Shown piece after piece: positions 1-9,920 of a stretch of DNA of 21,475 bases; the stretch's first letter is position 1; each line of letters opens with the position of its first letter. Origin of the DNA: Chromatiaceae bacterium. Lineage in GTDB: Bacteria > Pseudomonadota > Gammaproteobacteria > Chromatiales > Chromatiaceae. A program made the translations under genes and the position numbers. The notes under the pieces are model-generated. The model was not told the DNA's origin, did no database searches, and saw only the letters and a program-made list of their open reading frames with translations. The DNA lies in contig JAEHCY010000195.1 of assembly GCA_016880695.1 (NCBI GenBank), positions 1 through 21,475 of the forward strand, in the 5' to 3' direction.

Positions 1-255
1 GAAATAGCCGCTGGAGATGAAGATGGGCCGATTCTCGGCGCGCGCCCGCTCGAGCACCGCCCGCGACCAGTCCTGCCAGGCGACCGGGTCGGCCGCATGC
101 ATCGCCAGGTAGGGGGACGGGTGGTCGTGCAGGGCATTGCTCAGGGGCGAGGCCTCTTCGGCACCCGCCACCGTAGCGGCGAGCCATCCGAACAGGACTG
201 CGAGTGCCGAGAGGCCCTGGGGGCGGGCGGGTCCGACCGCCCCGCTAGGGGGCAT
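1..255 (-). CDS. Exported DUF255 thioredoxin-like protein, N-terminal part (cut by window edge)
   Basis: The first 85 residues are visible and the rest lies beyond the left edge. The ATG at 255-253 overlaps the tatC stop by 11 bp, so translation is probably coupled to tatC. Residues 11-32 form a hydrophobic signal peptide (around [19 protein letters not shown]), which suggests export or membrane anchoring. The mature part reads [20 protein letters not shown], then [12 protein letters not shown]. This matches the start of the DUF255 / YyaL-type thioredoxin fold (family pattern: SPYL-QHA-NPVDW, then PIFLSIGY before a CxxC-type redox site). The redox site would come directly after the window edge, so it cannot be checked. 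The family role is poorly defined; thiol-disulfide chemistry in the envelope is an inference. No clear Shine-Dalgarno is seen, consistent with coupling. Confidence 0.8.
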   Translation of the reverse strand, partial: MPPSGAVGPARPQGLSALAVLFGWLAATVAGAEEASPLSNALHDHPSPYLAMHAADPVAWQDWSRAVLERARAENRPIFISSGYF

Positions 256-1423
256 CCAGTTGTTCCAGGATGTTTCTCGCCACCCGCCGCTGGTCCTCGT
301 TCCCCTCCTCGAGCACCTGGTAGAGCAGACGCCGGGCGCCGGACTCATCGCCGCGGTTGCGCAGCTGGCCAATGCGGTGGAGCTTGGCCTCGACGGGGTC
401 GGCGCTCGCAGGCTCGGGGCTCGGCGCAGCGGGCTTCGTCTCGACCTGCTCGGCGGCCTCGATGGCCGCCAGCTCCGCTTCCATCTCGGCGGGGGTCATG
501 GGCACGAAGCGTTCCGGATCGAAGGGGTCTCCCCCGGAGATGTCGGCCCCCACCACCAGCCCCTCGCCGGCGGTGGGCGATGCCGAGCGGGAGGGGGCCG
601 GAGCCGCCGCTGCGCCGACCCCAGCGGGCGCAACCGCGGGCTCCGCGTCCTCGGTCTCCGCACCCTCTTCTTCCGCGGCCTCGCGCCGACGCACCAGGAT
701 ACGGGCGAAGAACACCCCCGCCTCGAACAGCAACCACATGGGTACCGCCAACAGGGTCTGGGAGAACACGTCCGGCGGGGTCAGGAACATGCCGATCACG
801 AAGGCCCCCACGATGATATAGGGTCGCTGCGCGACCAGGCTCTCGGGCGTCACCACACCCATCCACACCAAAAGGATGGTAGCAATGGGGACCTCGAAGG
901 CGATGCCAAAGGCGAAGAACAGGGTGAGGACGAAACTGAGGTAATGGGAGATGTCGGTCATCACCGCCACCCCCTCGGGGGCGGTGCTGGTAAAGAAGGC
1001 GAAGATCAGGGGAAAGACCACGAAGTAGGCGAACAGCATCCCCAGATAGAACAGGATCACGCTAGAGACCAGGAGCGGTACCGCCAGCGTCTTCTCGTGC
1101 CGATACAGTCCGGGTGCGACGAAGCCCCAGAACTGGTGGAGGATGTAGGGCATGGCCACAAACACCGCCGCTACCAAGACCAGCTTGAAGGGGATGAGAA
1201 ACGGCGAGGCCACCTCGGTGGCGATCATGCTCGACCCCTGCGGCAGGTGCGCCATCAGGGGGGTGGCAACGAAGGTGTAGATGCTGTTGGTGAACGGGAA
1301 CAGGCAGAGAAACACCACGAACACCGCCACCACCATCCGCAAGAGGCGGTCGCGCAGCTCGATCAGATGGGAGATGAATGGCTGCTCGAGATCGGGCTCG
1401 CCGTTTGAATCCGATGCAGCCAT
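245..1423 (-). CDS. tatC: Sec-independent protein translocase TatC with long C-terminal extension
   Basis: TatC is the multispanning inner-membrane receptor that binds twin-arginine signal peptides with TatB and recruits TatA. Seen here: the N-terminal [10 protein letters not shown] motif (19-28), six hydrophobic segments (about 29-53, 75-100, 112-144, 161-190, 199-214, 219-244), the cytoplasmic-loop glutamate in [10 protein letters not shown] (E110), FGIAFEVP (E177), and LTPPD plus SQTLLAVP near the end. The protein has 392 residues; typical TatC has about 250-260. The extra tail starts near residue 245 with a basic stretch, then an Ala/Pro/Glu-rich low-complexity linker (about 249-345), then a predicted helical module (345-389, containing [20 protein letters not shown]) that resembles the C-terminal FimV/TPR-like motif. 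The ATG lies 14 bp after the tatB stop. The TatC core is certain; the role of the tail is unknown. Confidence 0.97.
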   Translation of the reverse strand: MAASDSNGEPDLEQPFISHLIELRDRLLRMVVAVFVVFLCLFPFTNSIYTFVATPLMAHLPQGSSMIATEVASPFLIPFKLVLVAAVFVAMPYILHQFWGFVAPGLYRHEKTLAVPLLVSSVILFYLGMLFAYFVVFPLIFAFFTSTAPEGVAVMTDISHYLSFVLTLFFAFGIAFEVPIATILLVWMGVVTPESLVAQRPYIIVGAFVIGMFLTPPDVFSQTLLAVPMWLLFEAGVFFARILVRRREAAEEEGAETEDAEPAVAPAGVGAAAAPAPSRSASPTAGEGLVVGADISGGDPFDPERFVPMTPAEMEAELAAIEAAEQVETKPAAPSPEPASADPVEAKLHRIGQLRNRGDESGARRLLYQVLEEGNEDQRRVARNILEQLDAP

Positions 1424-1437
1424 CTTCAGCGCCGTGG

Positions 1438-1755
1438 CTACTCGGACTTGCTAGCGGTCTGGGCGTCGCGCAGCGCGGACTCGGTCTTGTTTCCGGTATC
1501 GCGGAGGCGTTCGCGGGTATCCTCGTCGAGGAGCTTCTCCAGCGGATTGCTCATGGCCTGCTTCTCGAGGATCTGTTTGAGCTCCTCGGCCTTGATCTCC
1601 TGGTCGATCTCGGATTTCACCGTGGCGAGAAAGCGCCGTGCCCGCCCCAGCCACATCCCGGAGACCCGGGCCAGGCGGGGCAGCCGCTCGGGGCCCACCA
1701 CGAGCAGCGCGATGAGGGCGACCAGCACCAGCTCCCAGAAGCCGACGTCGAACAT
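1438..1755 (-). CDS. tatB: Sec-independent protein translocase subunit TatB
   Basis: TatB forms the signal-peptide receptor complex with TatC in the inner membrane. The 105-residue protein shows the family layout: short periplasmic N-terminus with the polar residue E8 (MFDVGFWEL), one transmembrane helix (about 7-21, [12 protein letters not shown]), the hinge [11 protein letters not shown] (20-30), then a long charged amphipathic helix (about 35-75) and a polar tail. GPERLP instead of the FG hinge of TatA identifies it as TatB. An AAGGG Shine-Dalgarno sits 4 nt before the ATG. It lies 49 bp after tatA and 14 bp before tatC in the same operon. Confidence 0.96.
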   Translation of the reverse strand: MFDVGFWELVLVALIALLVVGPERLPRLARVSGMWLGRARRFLATVKSEIDQEIKAEELKQILEKQAMSNPLEKLLDEDTRERLRDTGNKTESALRDAQTASKSE

Positions 1756-1804
1756 GATCCCTTAGCCGCAGCTCAGGCTAGAGTCACCGGAGAGGTGGGG
1801 ATGC

Positions 1805-2056
1805 TCACACCTTGGGCTTGTCCTGCTCGCGGTGCGCCTCGCCCTCGATGATCCGCTTGACCTCGCCGGGCTCCGGCGCCTTCGGCTCCTCCGCCTCCTT
1901 GTCGGTCTTTTCGCCCTCGCTCAGGGCGTTGCGAAAACCCTTCACCGCATTGCCGATATCGGTGCCCAGCGTACGCAGGCGTTTGGTGCCAAAGAGCAGG
2001 AGCACGATGGCGAGAATGATGAGCAACTGCCAGATACTGACGCCGCTGAAACCCAT
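1805..2056 (-). CDS. tatA: Sec-independent protein translocase subunit TatA
   Basis: TatA oligomerises to form the protein-conducting element of the Tat system. The 83-residue product begins [20 protein letters not shown], with one transmembrane helix (about 8-22). The [20 protein letters not shown] hinge and amphipathic helix (23-42) follow, then a short acidic/lysine-rich tail. The reading frame is open another 70 codons upstream, but the ATG at 2056 is chosen because GGAGGA stands 4 nt before it and the protein then starts exactly where the family does. It is separated from hisE by 237 bp, more than any other gap in this operon, so an internal promoter is plausible. Confidence 0.96.
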   Translation of the reverse strand: MGFSGVSIWQLLIILAIVLLLFGTKRLRTLGTDIGNAVKGFRNALSEGEKTDKEAEEPKAPEPGEVKRIIEGEAHREQDKPKV

Positions 2057-2293
2057 GGGATCCTCCGTTGTCAGGCCCGACACGCCCCTGGTCCGAGGGC
2101 CGCGGCCCGAGCTCTGCTGAAAAAACCTCTGCACAGGAATGCGCAATGGCGAACTGGGAAAGGTCGGTGACGACCGCATTTTGCCTGTCCGCCGCCACCG
2201 CCTACCTAGAGGGGGTGATGATAGCGCACATTGACGGCCTGCGCAGGCTCCGCCACGGGCCGCCACGGGCGCTTCGCCACGGGCCGCAACGGG
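2057..2293 (-). other. hisE-tatA intergenic region with palindrome and short repeats
   Basis: No gene is seen. The region holds a 12-bp perfect palindrome GCCTGCGCAGGC (2237-2248) and, directly beside it, four copies of a 10-bp unit (2251-2294). A minus-strand TATCAT (2218-2223) resembles a -10 box, but no good -35 lies at the right distance, so a tatA promoter here is only a possibility. Confidence 0.4.
2061..2066 (-). promoter_or_regulatory. Ribosome binding site of tatA
   Basis: GGAGGA on the minus strand, 4 nt before ATG 2056. It decides the tatA start against a much longer open frame upstream. Confidence 0.75.
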
Positions 2294-2294
2294 C
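2251..2294. repeat. Short direct repeat, CGCCACGGGC x4
   Basis: The unit CGCCACGGGC occurs at 2251-2260, 2261-2270 and 2275-2284, with a one-mismatch copy CGCAACGGGC at 2285-2294. It ends at the hisE stop codon. No function is assigned. Confidence 0.7.
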
Positions 2295-2611
2295 TAATCG
2301 CCGCGCCGGCGCTTCTCATCCAAACCCGAGAGACCGACGCGCCGCCCAAGCTCCGCGAGCACCGCCTCGGGACCCAGCCCCTGATGGGCCAGGAGCACCA
2401 GGCTGTGGAACCACAGGTCCGCCACCTCGGAGACGATCCGCTCGGGCTGCCCGTCCTTGGCCGCCATCACCGTCTCGGTGGCCTCCTCGCCGATTTTCTT
2501 CAGGATGGCGTCGAGACCCTTGTCGTAGAGGCGGGCCACATAGGAGGACTCGGGATCAGCCCCCTTGCGTGACTCCAGTACCTGTGCCAGCCGCCCGAGA
2601 GTGTCCTCCAC
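2294..2611 (-). CDS. hisE: Phosphoribosyl-ATP pyrophosphohydrolase HisE
   Basis: HisE hydrolyses phosphoribosyl-ATP to phosphoribosyl-AMP and pyrophosphate, the second step of histidine synthesis. The 105-residue product carries the all-alpha MazG-like pattern: [20 protein letters not shown], then GEEATE (acidic, metal-binding) and [13 protein letters not shown]. The frame stays open far upstream through hisI. A GTG at 2611, 14 bp after the hisI stop and preceded by an AAGG, gives the normal family length (about 105-110). hisE is separate from hisI here, unlike the fused hisIE of enterobacteria. The exact start is moderately certain, the identity highly so. Confidence 0.94.
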   Translation of the reverse strand: MEDTLGRLAQVLESRKGADPESSYVARLYDKGLDAILKKIGEEATETVMAAKDGQPERIVSEVADLWFHSLVLLAHQGLGPEAVLAELGRRVGLSGLDEKRRRGD

Positions 2612-2625
2612 GCCGCCCAGCCTTC

Positions 2626-3015
2626 TCAGCGCTTGCCGTAGATGGCATCGGGGTCCTTGAGGACGGGGTCCACCGCGACCCATTGCTCGCCCTGGAGTTC
2701 CCGGAAGAAGCAGTTGTGACGGCCGGTATGACAGGCGATGCCGCCTCTCTGCTCCACCGCCAGCAGCAGCACATCGGCATCGCAGTCGAGGCGGATCGCA
2801 TGCACCACCTGCTGGTGCCCGGACTCCTCGCCCTTGTGCCAGAGCTTCTGACGGGAGCGCGACCAGTACACCGCATGGCCGGTCTCTCGGGTCAGACGCA
2901 GGGATTCTCGGTTCATCCAGGCCACCATCAGGACCTTGCCGGTGCCTACCTCCTGGGCAATCGCCGGCGCCAGGCCCCGGTCGTCCCATTTCACCGCATC
3001 GAGCCACTCGCTCAC
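2626..3015 (-). CDS. hisI: Phosphoribosyl-AMP cyclohydrolase HisI
   Basis: HisI opens the purine ring of phosphoribosyl-AMP, a zinc-dependent reaction in the cytoplasm. The 129-residue protein shows [10 protein letters not shown], the [18 protein letters not shown] block (50-67), the metal-binding DCDAD (78-82) and the cysteines of [14 protein letters not shown] (C95, C102). The start is a GTG that overlaps the hisF stop as GTGA, so it is translationally coupled to hisF. It is monofunctional; hisE follows 14 bp downstream. Confidence 0.96.
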   Translation of the reverse strand: MSEWLDAVKWDDRGLAPAIAQEVGTGKVLMVAWMNRESLRLTRETGHAVYWSRSRQKLWHKGEESGHQQVVHAIRLDCDADVLLLAVEQRGGIACHTGRHNCFFRELQGEQWVAVDPVLKDPDAIYGKR

Positions 3016-3782
3016 AGCCGCACCTCCACCCCCCGCTCGGCCATATACCGCTTGGCCTCGCCCACGCTGTACTCACAAAAATGAAAGATGCTCGCCGCCA
3101 GCACCGCGTCCGCCAACCCTTGCTGGACGCCCTCCACCAGATGCTGGAGGTTCCCCACACCGCCCGAAGCAATCACCGGGATGGGCACGGCTTGGGCGAT
3201 GGCCCGGGTCAGCCCGAGATCGAAGCCAACCTTGGTGCCGTCGCGGTCCATGCTGGTCAGCAGAATCTCGCCGGCGCCGTAATCGGCCATGCGCCGGGCC
3301 CAGGCCACCGCGTCGATGCCGGTGGGACGGCGCCCACCATGGGTGAATACCTCCCAACGCGGGGGCTCGCCCGGTCCGCTGACCGCCTTGGCGTCGATGG
3401 CCACCACGATACACTGGGAACCGAAACGGGCACTGGCCTCGCGCACGAACTCCGGGTTGAATACCGCTGCGGTGTTGATGGCCACCTTGTCCGCGCCGGC
3501 GTTGAGCATCCGCCGTACATCCTCGAGCGTGCGGATACCGCCCCCCACCGTGAGCGGGATGAACACCTCGCTCGCCACCCGCTCCACCACGTGCACCATC
3601 GTCTCGCGCTCGTCGGAGCTGGCGGTGATATCGAGAAAGGTAATCTCGTCGGCCCCCTCCTGGTTGTAGCGCCGGGCCACCTCGACGGGGTCCCCGGCAT
3701 CGCGGATATCCACGAAGCGGACGCCCTTGACCACCCGGCCGGCGTCCACGTCGAGACAGGGGATGATACGTTTTGCCAGCAT
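3012..3782 (-). CDS. hisF: Imidazole glycerol phosphate synthase, cyclase subunit HisF
   Basis: HisF uses ammonia channelled from HisH to convert PRFAR into imidazole glycerol phosphate and AICAR. The 256-residue (beta/alpha)8 barrel starts [20 protein letters not shown], with catalytic D11, and has the second catalytic aspartate D130 in VVAIDAKAV. It also has the phosphate-binding [12 protein letters not shown] (79-90) and IASGGVGN. Length matches the family. ATG start, with a G-rich stretch about 9 nt upstream. hisA precedes it by 36 bp and hisI overlaps its stop by 4 bp. Confidence 0.97.
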   Translation of the reverse strand: MLAKRIIPCLDVDAGRVVKGVRFVDIRDAGDPVEVARRYNQEGADEITFLDITASSDERETMVHVVERVASEVFIPLTVGGGIRTLEDVRRMLNAGADKVAINTAAVFNPEFVREASARFGSQCIVVAIDAKAVSGPGEPPRWEVFTHGGRRPTGIDAVAWARRMADYGAGEILLTSMDRDGTKVGFDLGLTRAIAQAVPIPVIASGGVGNLQHLVEGVQQGLADAVLAASIFHFCEYSVGEAKRYMAERGVEVRL

Positions 3783-3818
3783 GCCTCTGTGTCCCCCCGC
3801 GAGCGGATAGGCCGTGCC

Positions 3819-4562
3819 TCAGCCGGCGAGCGCAACGCCATCCGCCAGCCGTTGGCCGGCGGCGAAATCGAGCGTCCCTTCGTAGATGGCCCGCCCGGTG
3901 ATGGCCCCCACCACCCCCTTGCCCTCGATCGCGCAGAGCGCGCGCACGTCCTCGAGGTGGGTGATGCCGCCGGAGGCGATCACCGGGATACCGATGGCCG
4001 CCGCCAGGTTGGCCGTGGCCTCCAGGTTGGGGCCGGTAAGCATGCCATCGCGGCCGATGTCGGTGTAAACAATCGCCGCCACCCCGTCCGCCTCGAAGCG
4101 CCGGGCGAGATCCTCCACCCGATGCTCGGTGAGGGTGGCCCAGCCGTCGATGGCCACCCGCCCGTCCTTGGCATCCAGCCCGACGATTAGGTGGCCGGGA
4201 AACCGGCGGCAGGCGCGGGTGACCAGCTCGGGCTCGCGCACCGCCTGGGTGCCGATGATGGCGTAGCACACCCCGGCCTCCAGGTAGGCATCGATGGTGG
4301 CCTCATCGCGAATGCCACCACCCACCTGGATCGGCAGTTCAGGAAACCGTGCCGCAATCGCGCGGATCACGCCGGCATTTACCGGCCGACCGGCAAAGGC
4401 CCCGTTGAGGTCCACCAGGTGGAGGCGGCGGGCCCCCTCGGCCACCCAGCGCGCCGCCATCTCCACCGGATTATCGGAGAACACCGTCGCGTCATCCATC
4501 CGGCCCTGGCGCAGGCGCACACAGCGGCCGTCCTTGAGGTCGATGGCGGGGATCAGGAGCAC
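3819..4562 (-). CDS. hisA: Phosphoribosylformimino-AICAR ribotide isomerase HisA
   Basis: HisA performs the Amadori rearrangement of ProFAR to PRFAR. The 247-residue barrel begins [20 protein letters not shown] (catalytic D8) and has the second catalytic aspartate D130 in IVGLDAKDG. It also has the phosphate-binding loops [12 protein letters not shown] (79-90) and VIASGGI. The start is a GTG 7 nt after a strong AGGGAGG Shine-Dalgarno; no ATG is available nearby. It lies 24 bp after hisH. Sequence relatedness to hisF (both half-barrel duplications) is expected of the families. Confidence 0.97.
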   Translation of the reverse strand: MLLIPAIDLKDGRCVRLRQGRMDDATVFSDNPVEMAARWVAEGARRLHLVDLNGAFAGRPVNAGVIRAIAARFPELPIQVGGGIRDEATIDAYLEAGVCYAIIGTQAVREPELVTRACRRFPGHLIVGLDAKDGRVAIDGWATLTEHRVEDLARRFEADGVAAIVYTDIGRDGMLTGPNLEATANLAAAIGIPVIASGGITHLEDVRALCAIEGKGVVGAITGRAIYEGTLDFAAGQRLADGVALAG

Positions 4563-4569
4563 AAGGGAA

Positions 4570-4576
4570 CCTCCCT
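4570..4576 (-). promoter_or_regulatory. Ribosome binding site of hisA, inside a small inverted repeat
   Basis: AGGGAGG on the minus strand, 7 nt before the GTG at 4562. AGGGA-(3 nt)-TCCCT (4564-4576) is a perfect inverted repeat overlapping this site, so a short mRNA hairpin could cover it. Confidence 0.6.
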
Positions 4577-4586
4577 GGACCGCCCC

Positions 4587-5228
4587 TCAGGGCTTCCAGC
4601 GCACAAAATTCCCCAGCAGTCGGAGCCCCTGGTCGGCGCTCTTCTCTGGGTGAAACTGGGTCGCGAACAGGTTGTCGTGGGCCAGGACGCTGGTGAAGTT
4701 GACCCCATAATCGGTGCTCCCGGCCACCAGTGACGGATCCTGGGGCACCACGAAATAGCTGTGAACGAAATAAAACCGGCTGCCCTCGGGGATGCCTGCC
4801 CACAGGGGATGGAGCTGCACCTGTTGCACCCGATTCCAACCCATGTGGGGGATCTTGAGCGGCACCCCGTTCAGGCTCATGGGCGAGGGAAACCGCACCA
4901 CCTGACCGGGTAGCAAACCGAGCAGGGCGGTGCCGCCGTTCTCCTCGCTGGCCTCCATCAGCACCTGCAGCCCCATGCAGATGCCCAGGAACGGCTTGCG
5001 CCGCGCCGCCTCCAGGATCGCCTGGTTGAGATGATGCTCGGAGATGGCGGCCATGCAGTCCCGCGCCGCCCCCTGGCCCGGAAACACCACCCGGTCGGCC
5101 GCGAGGATAGTCTCGGGGCGATCGGTCACCACCACTGCGTCACCCGGCTCGAGCAGGTGCTCGATGGCCTTGGCCACCGAGCGCAGGTTGCTCATGCCAT
5201 AGTCGATGACCGCGATGCGCTCGCCCAC
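4587..5228 (-). CDS. hisH: Imidazole glycerol phosphate synthase, glutaminase subunit HisH
   Basis: HisH is the class I glutamine amidotransferase that feeds ammonia to HisF. With the GTG at 5228 the product has 213 residues and starts VGERIAVIDYGMSNLRSV. The catalytic triad is visible: C84 in LGICMGLQ, H193 and E195 in ATQFHPEKS. The oxyanion-related PGQGA (50-54) and the HSYFV block are present. The frame is open further upstream into hisB, but family proteins start just before I-x-V-I-D-Y-G. The GTG lies 13 bp after the hisB stop. No strong Shine-Dalgarno is seen. Confidence 0.95.
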   Translation of the reverse strand: MGERIAVIDYGMSNLRSVAKAIEHLLEPGDAVVVTDRPETILAADRVVFPGQGAARDCMAAISEHHLNQAILEAARRKPFLGICMGLQVLMEASEENGGTALLGLLPGQVVRFPSPMSLNGVPLKIPHMGWNRVQQVQLHPLWAGIPEGSRFYFVHSYFVVPQDPSLVAGSTDYGVNFTSVLAHDNLFATQFHPEKSADQGLRLLGNFVRWKP

Positions 5229-5241
5229 GTCGCCCGCCGAC

Positions 5242-5853
5242 CTAGAGGCTGCCCTTGGTGGAGGGGGTAATCCCCGCCATGCGCGGATCGGGCTCGAGCG
5301 CCATGCGCAGGGCCCGGCCAAAGGCCTTGAATAGCGTCTCGGCCTGGTGGTGGGCATTGTGCCCCTTGAGATTGTCGAGGTGCAGGGTGATGGCGGCGTG
5401 GTTTACCAGCCCCTGGAAGAATTCCCGCAGCAGGTCCACGTCGAGCTCACCGATCCGCGCCCGGACATACTCCACCCGGTAGTCCAGACCGGGGCGACCC
5501 GAGAGATCCACCACCACCCGCGAGAGGGCCTCGTCCAGGGGCACATAGGCATGACCGTAGCGGCGGAGTCCCCGTTTGTCGCCCATCGCCTGGGCGAGGG
5601 CCTGGCCCAGGGTGATACCCACATCCTCCACCGTGTGGTGGGCATCGATGTGCAGATCGCCCTCGGCGCGGATCTCCAGATCGATGAGGCCGTGACGGGC
5701 CACCTGATCGAGCAGGTGATCGAGGAAGGGGACTCCGGTGGCAAGGCTTGCGCGCCCGCTGCCATCGAGGTTCACCACCACCTCGATACGGGTCTCAAGG
5801 GTGTTGCGCGAGACGCGGGCGGTGCGCGGGGCCAGGGGTGTGCTCACAAGCAT
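5242..5853 (-). CDS. hisB: Imidazoleglycerol-phosphate dehydratase HisB
   Basis: HisB dehydrates imidazole glycerol phosphate to imidazole acetol phosphate with Mn ions. Core motifs: [26 protein letters not shown] (44-55), [10 protein letters not shown] (70-79), [11 protein letters not shown], and a second metal block, [18 protein letters not shown]. It is monofunctional, without the histidinol-phosphatase domain of E. coli HisB. The ATG at 5853 gives 203 residues, close to the usual length. A GTG at 5913 would add 20 residues containing a duplicated NAPVLA and cannot be excluded. hisH follows after 13 bp. Confidence 0.94.
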   Translation of the reverse strand: MLVSTPLAPRTARVSRNTLETRIEVVVNLDGSGRASLATGVPFLDHLLDQVARHGLIDLEIRAEGDLHIDAHHTVEDVGITLGQALAQAMGDKRGLRRYGHAYVPLDEALSRVVVDLSGRPGLDYRVEYVRARIGELDVDLLREFFQGLVNHAAITLHLDNLKGHNAHHQAETLFKAFGRALRMALEPDPRMAGITPSTKGSL

Positions 5854-5931
5854 CCGAGGGTCAGGGGCCAAGACCGGGGCATTGTATGCGAGAACCGGGG
5901 CGTTGTCAGACACCCCGAGCCGCGGTCCACC

Positions 5932-6369
5932 TCAGGTCTCGAGCCAGAAGGTAACCGGCCCCTCATTGGTCAGGCCCACCCGCATGTCGGCACCGAACAC
6001 CCCGGTGGCCACCGGCGCGTGGACCCTGCGGGCACTGGCGACCAGGAACTCGAACAGAAGCTGACCCTCCGCCGGGGGTGCCGCGGCGGTGAAGCTCGCC
6101 CGGGTACCCTTTTTGGTGTCGGCCGCAAGGGTGAACTGGGGCACCAACAAGAGCCCCCCGCCCCTGTCGCGCAGACTCAGGCTCATGCGCCCCTCGCCAT
6201 CGGAAAACACCCGATAGCCGAGCAGGCGCTCGAGCAGACGCTCGGCGCGGGCCTCGGTATCGCCCCGTTGTACCCCCACCAGCACCAGCAGACCGGCGCC
6301 GATGGCGCCGACCTCCGCCCCGCCCACCTCGACCCGGGCACTGGAGACCCGCTGCAGCAGCCCGATCAC
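5932..6369 (-). CDS. dtd: D-aminoacyl-tRNA deacylase Dtd
   Basis: Dtd hydrolyses D-amino acids mischarged onto tRNA, and also glycyl-tRNA(Ala). The 145-residue protein has the same length as E. coli Dtd. The active-site segment reads [16 protein letters not shown] (73-88), with P77 where E. coli has serine (SQFTL) and T80 retained. The Gly-cisPro selectivity motif [10 protein letters not shown] is intact (G137-P138). The start is a GTG overlapping the pip stop as GTGA, so it is translationally coupled to pip. hisB follows downstream; this pip-dtd-his arrangement suggests one transcript but no functional link. Confidence 0.95.
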   Translation of the reverse strand: MIGLLQRVSSARVEVGGAEVGAIGAGLLVLVGVQRGDTEARAERLLERLLGYRVFSDGEGRMSLSLRDRGGGLLLVPQFTLAADTKKGTRASFTAAAPPAEGQLLFEFLVASARRVHAPVATGVFGADMRVGLTNEGPVTFWLET

Positions 6370-7316
6370 CCGAGCTCGGCCGCAAAACGATCGGTAGCCG
6401 CGACCAGCGCGCCCAGAATCCCCGGCTCCGAGGCCGCATGGCCGGCGTCGGGGATCACCTGCAGCTCGCTGCCCGGCCAGGCCCGGTGCAGCTCCCAGGC
6501 GGAGCGCAGGGGGCAGATGAGGTCATAGCGGCCCTGCACGATGACCCCCGGGAGGGCGGCGAGACGCCCGGCATCGCGCAGCAACTGGTTGGGCTTCAGG
6601 AACGCCTGACGCCGAAAGTAATGGCACTCGATGCGGGCGATGCTCAGGGCGCGGAACGGATCGGAGAAAAATCCGACGATAGCCGGATTGGGGAGCAGGC
6701 TCGCGGTACGGCCCTCCCACACTGACCAGGCCTTGGCCGCCGCCATGCGCGCGAGCTCGTCCGCACCTGTGAGCCGACGGTAATAGGCGCCGACGAGGTC
6801 GGCCCGCTCGACCTCGGGGATCGGGGCAAGGAACTCCTCCCAGTAATCGGGAAACACCCAGCTTGCCCCTTCCTGGTAGAACCAGCGGATCTCCGCCTCG
6901 CGGCACAGGAAGATGCCCCGTACCACCAGGGCCAGCACGCGCTCGGGATGGGCCTGGGCGTAGGTCAGCGCCAGGGTGGAGCCCCAGGAGCCACCGAAGA
7001 CCAGCCACCGATCGATCCCCAGATGCACCCGCAGCGCCTCGATATCCGCCACTAGGTGGTCGGTAGTGTTGCGCGCGAGCTCGGCGTGGGGCGTGGACCG
7101 GCCGCTCCCCCGCTGATCGAAGAGCACAATACGGTAGCGTCGCGGGTCGAACAACCGCCGGTGATAGGCCTCACAACCCGCGCCGGGACCCCCGTGCAGA
7201 AAAAGCGCTGGCAAACCCCGTGGATTCCCGCACTCCTCAAGATAGAGCAGGTGGGGTGAATCGACCGGGACCCGGTGGGTCGCGTAGGGCTCGATGGGTG
7301 GGTAGAGCTCGGCCAT
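6366..7316 (-). CDS. pip: Proline iminopeptidase (alpha/beta hydrolase, S33)
   Basis: This enzyme removes N-terminal proline from peptides in the cytoplasm. The 316-residue product matches family length. Visible: oxyanion-hole HGGPGAGC (41-48), FDQRGSGRS (67-74), nucleophile S110 in [10 protein letters not shown], acid D265 in QGRYDLICP, and base H293 in PDAGHAA, giving a complete Ser-Asp-His triad. The ATG at 7316 is the family start ([11 protein letters not shown]). No convincing Shine-Dalgarno is seen. It is the first gene of the series running through dtd and his; the 233-bp region upstream could hold its promoter. Confidence 0.95.
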   Translation of the reverse strand: MAELYPPIEPYATHRVPVDSPHLLYLEECGNPRGLPALFLHGGPGAGCEAYHRRLFDPRRYRIVLFDQRGSGRSTPHAELARNTTDHLVADIEALRVHLGIDRWLVFGGSWGSTLALTYAQAHPERVLALVVRGIFLCREAEIRWFYQEGASWVFPDYWEEFLAPIPEVERADLVGAYYRRLTGADELARMAAAKAWSVWEGRTASLLPNPAIVGFFSDPFRALSIARIECHYFRRQAFLKPNQLLRDAGRLAALPGVIVQGRYDLICPLRSAWELHRAWPGSELQVIPDAGHAASEPGILGALVAATDRFAAELG

Positions 7317-7399
7317 GATCGGTATTTATGAGGATTCAGTCACATTCGTCGCCGTCGGACGTCAGGATCTTCCTACAACATTTTCAAAATCGGCTGATA

Positions 7400-7549
7400 T
7401 CAATCCGCACCCCCCTCTGCCATTCTCAAGCCGTCGCCGTAGAGGAATCTAGGACGGAGCTACGGGAACCGGAAACCTCGGACAGCATTCGCCCCCCGCC
7501 AACCAAGCTCGATGACATGCCCCGCTCGCGGGGAACGCGGCGGGGTTTT

Positions 7550-7553
<4 letters not shown>
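7400..7553 (+). ncRNA. Candidate small RNA with GGA motifs and intrinsic terminator
   Basis: The typA-pip gap carries a strong plus-strand terminator (7520-7551), although both neighbours are transcribed on the minus strand, so a plus-strand transcript is the simplest explanation. Six GGA triplets lie within 7444-7482. Three of them are in the 17-nt loop of a hairpin with perfect arms CCGTAG (7437-7442) and CTACGG (7460-7465). GGA in loops is the recognition pattern of CsrA/RsmA in CsrB/RsmY/RsmZ-type RNAs. The 5' end is not defined; no consensus promoter or GacA-type upstream box is seen. No homology to a named RNA is claimed. Confidence 0.4.
7520..7551 (+). terminator. Rho-independent terminator, plus strand
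   Basis: Outer arms CCCCGC (7520-7525) and GCGGGG (7540-7545) and inner arms CGCG (7527-7530) and CGCG (7536-7539) enclose the loop GGGAA. There is one bulged T. A run of six T (7546-7551) follows. The T-run is on the plus strand; the minus strand shows no T-run after the hairpin, so it does not fit typA, whose stop codon overlaps its end. Confidence 0.75.
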
Positions 7554-9364
<1,811 letters not shown>

Positions 9365-9392
9365 CTTGGGTTCCTGAGTGTAAAACTTACTA

Positions 9393-9398
9393 AGTATA
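9393..9398 (-). promoter_or_regulatory. Possible -10 box for typA
   Basis: TATACT on the minus strand, 28 nt upstream of the typA GTG. No recognisable -35 hexamer is at 16-18 bp, so this is weak. Confidence 0.25.
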
Positions 9399-9574
9399 CC
9401 CCGTGACCGGCCTCACAGCATCTAATCCCGGCACCCCGGAACCGGAACCACATTCCCTCTTCCTTGCGTTTTACCTTGATAAACAAGTAAATAAGATTCT
9501 TTTCTGTGGCTTGATAGGGGAAATTCTCGGCAACCTTAGACGAAACATTATTTTTCTCGATAACTCACAGCGCC

Positions 9575-9583
9575 TGTGGATAA
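9575..9583 (-). promoter_or_regulatory. DnaA box (perfect consensus)
   Basis: TTATCCACA on the minus strand (TGTGGATAA on plus), inside CTGTGGATAACTC, the same context as the E. coli oriC R4 box. A one-mismatch second box, TGTGAACAA, follows at 9587-9595. Confidence 0.6.
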
Positions 9584-9650
9584 CTCTGTGAACAACCCCT
9601 GAGTATGGGCCCCGATGGCGCGCCACTGCTGGCCCGGGAACAAATCGGCC

Positions 9651-9677
9651 AATTTTTTTCCAACAAAAAATTTTTGT
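9651..9677. repeat. AT-rich inverted repeats
   Basis: AATTTTTT (9651-9658) and AAAAAATT (9665-9672) form one inverted repeat. ACAAAAA (9663-9669) and TTTTTGT (9671-9677) around a single base form another. There is no GC stem, so this is not an ordinary terminator. Confidence 0.55.
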
Positions 9678-9681
9678 CGTG

Positions 9682-9694
9682 AATCAATCAGTTA
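9682..9694 (+). promoter_or_regulatory. IHF-binding-site consensus match
   Basis: AATCAATCAGTTA matches the IHF consensus WATCAANNNNTTR at every specified position. It lies at the edge of the AT-rich island, beside A and T tracts (9651-9675). Confidence 0.5.
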
Positions 9695-9920
9695 GTAGAA
9701 AATGGCCGGGGCGTTCCGGCCCTCAGCACTCGCCTCCCAACGCCACCACGACTACCGAAGGCGACATGTGTACAGATGGCGGCGGCGCGCACCCCCAGAG
9801 CCACCCGATAGGGTACCCAGCCACTTCGGTCGCCCGGCCCTGGGGGGTCGGAGCATTGCGCCCGGCCTCCACCCCGCCCTCCCCCATAGTGCGGCGCAGC
9901 ATTGGAATAGCCAAGCGAGT

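Noticed and set aside
137..1408. Long plus-strand frame opposite tatC
   Set aside because: Shadow of a strongly supported tatC on the other strand; no recognisable family.
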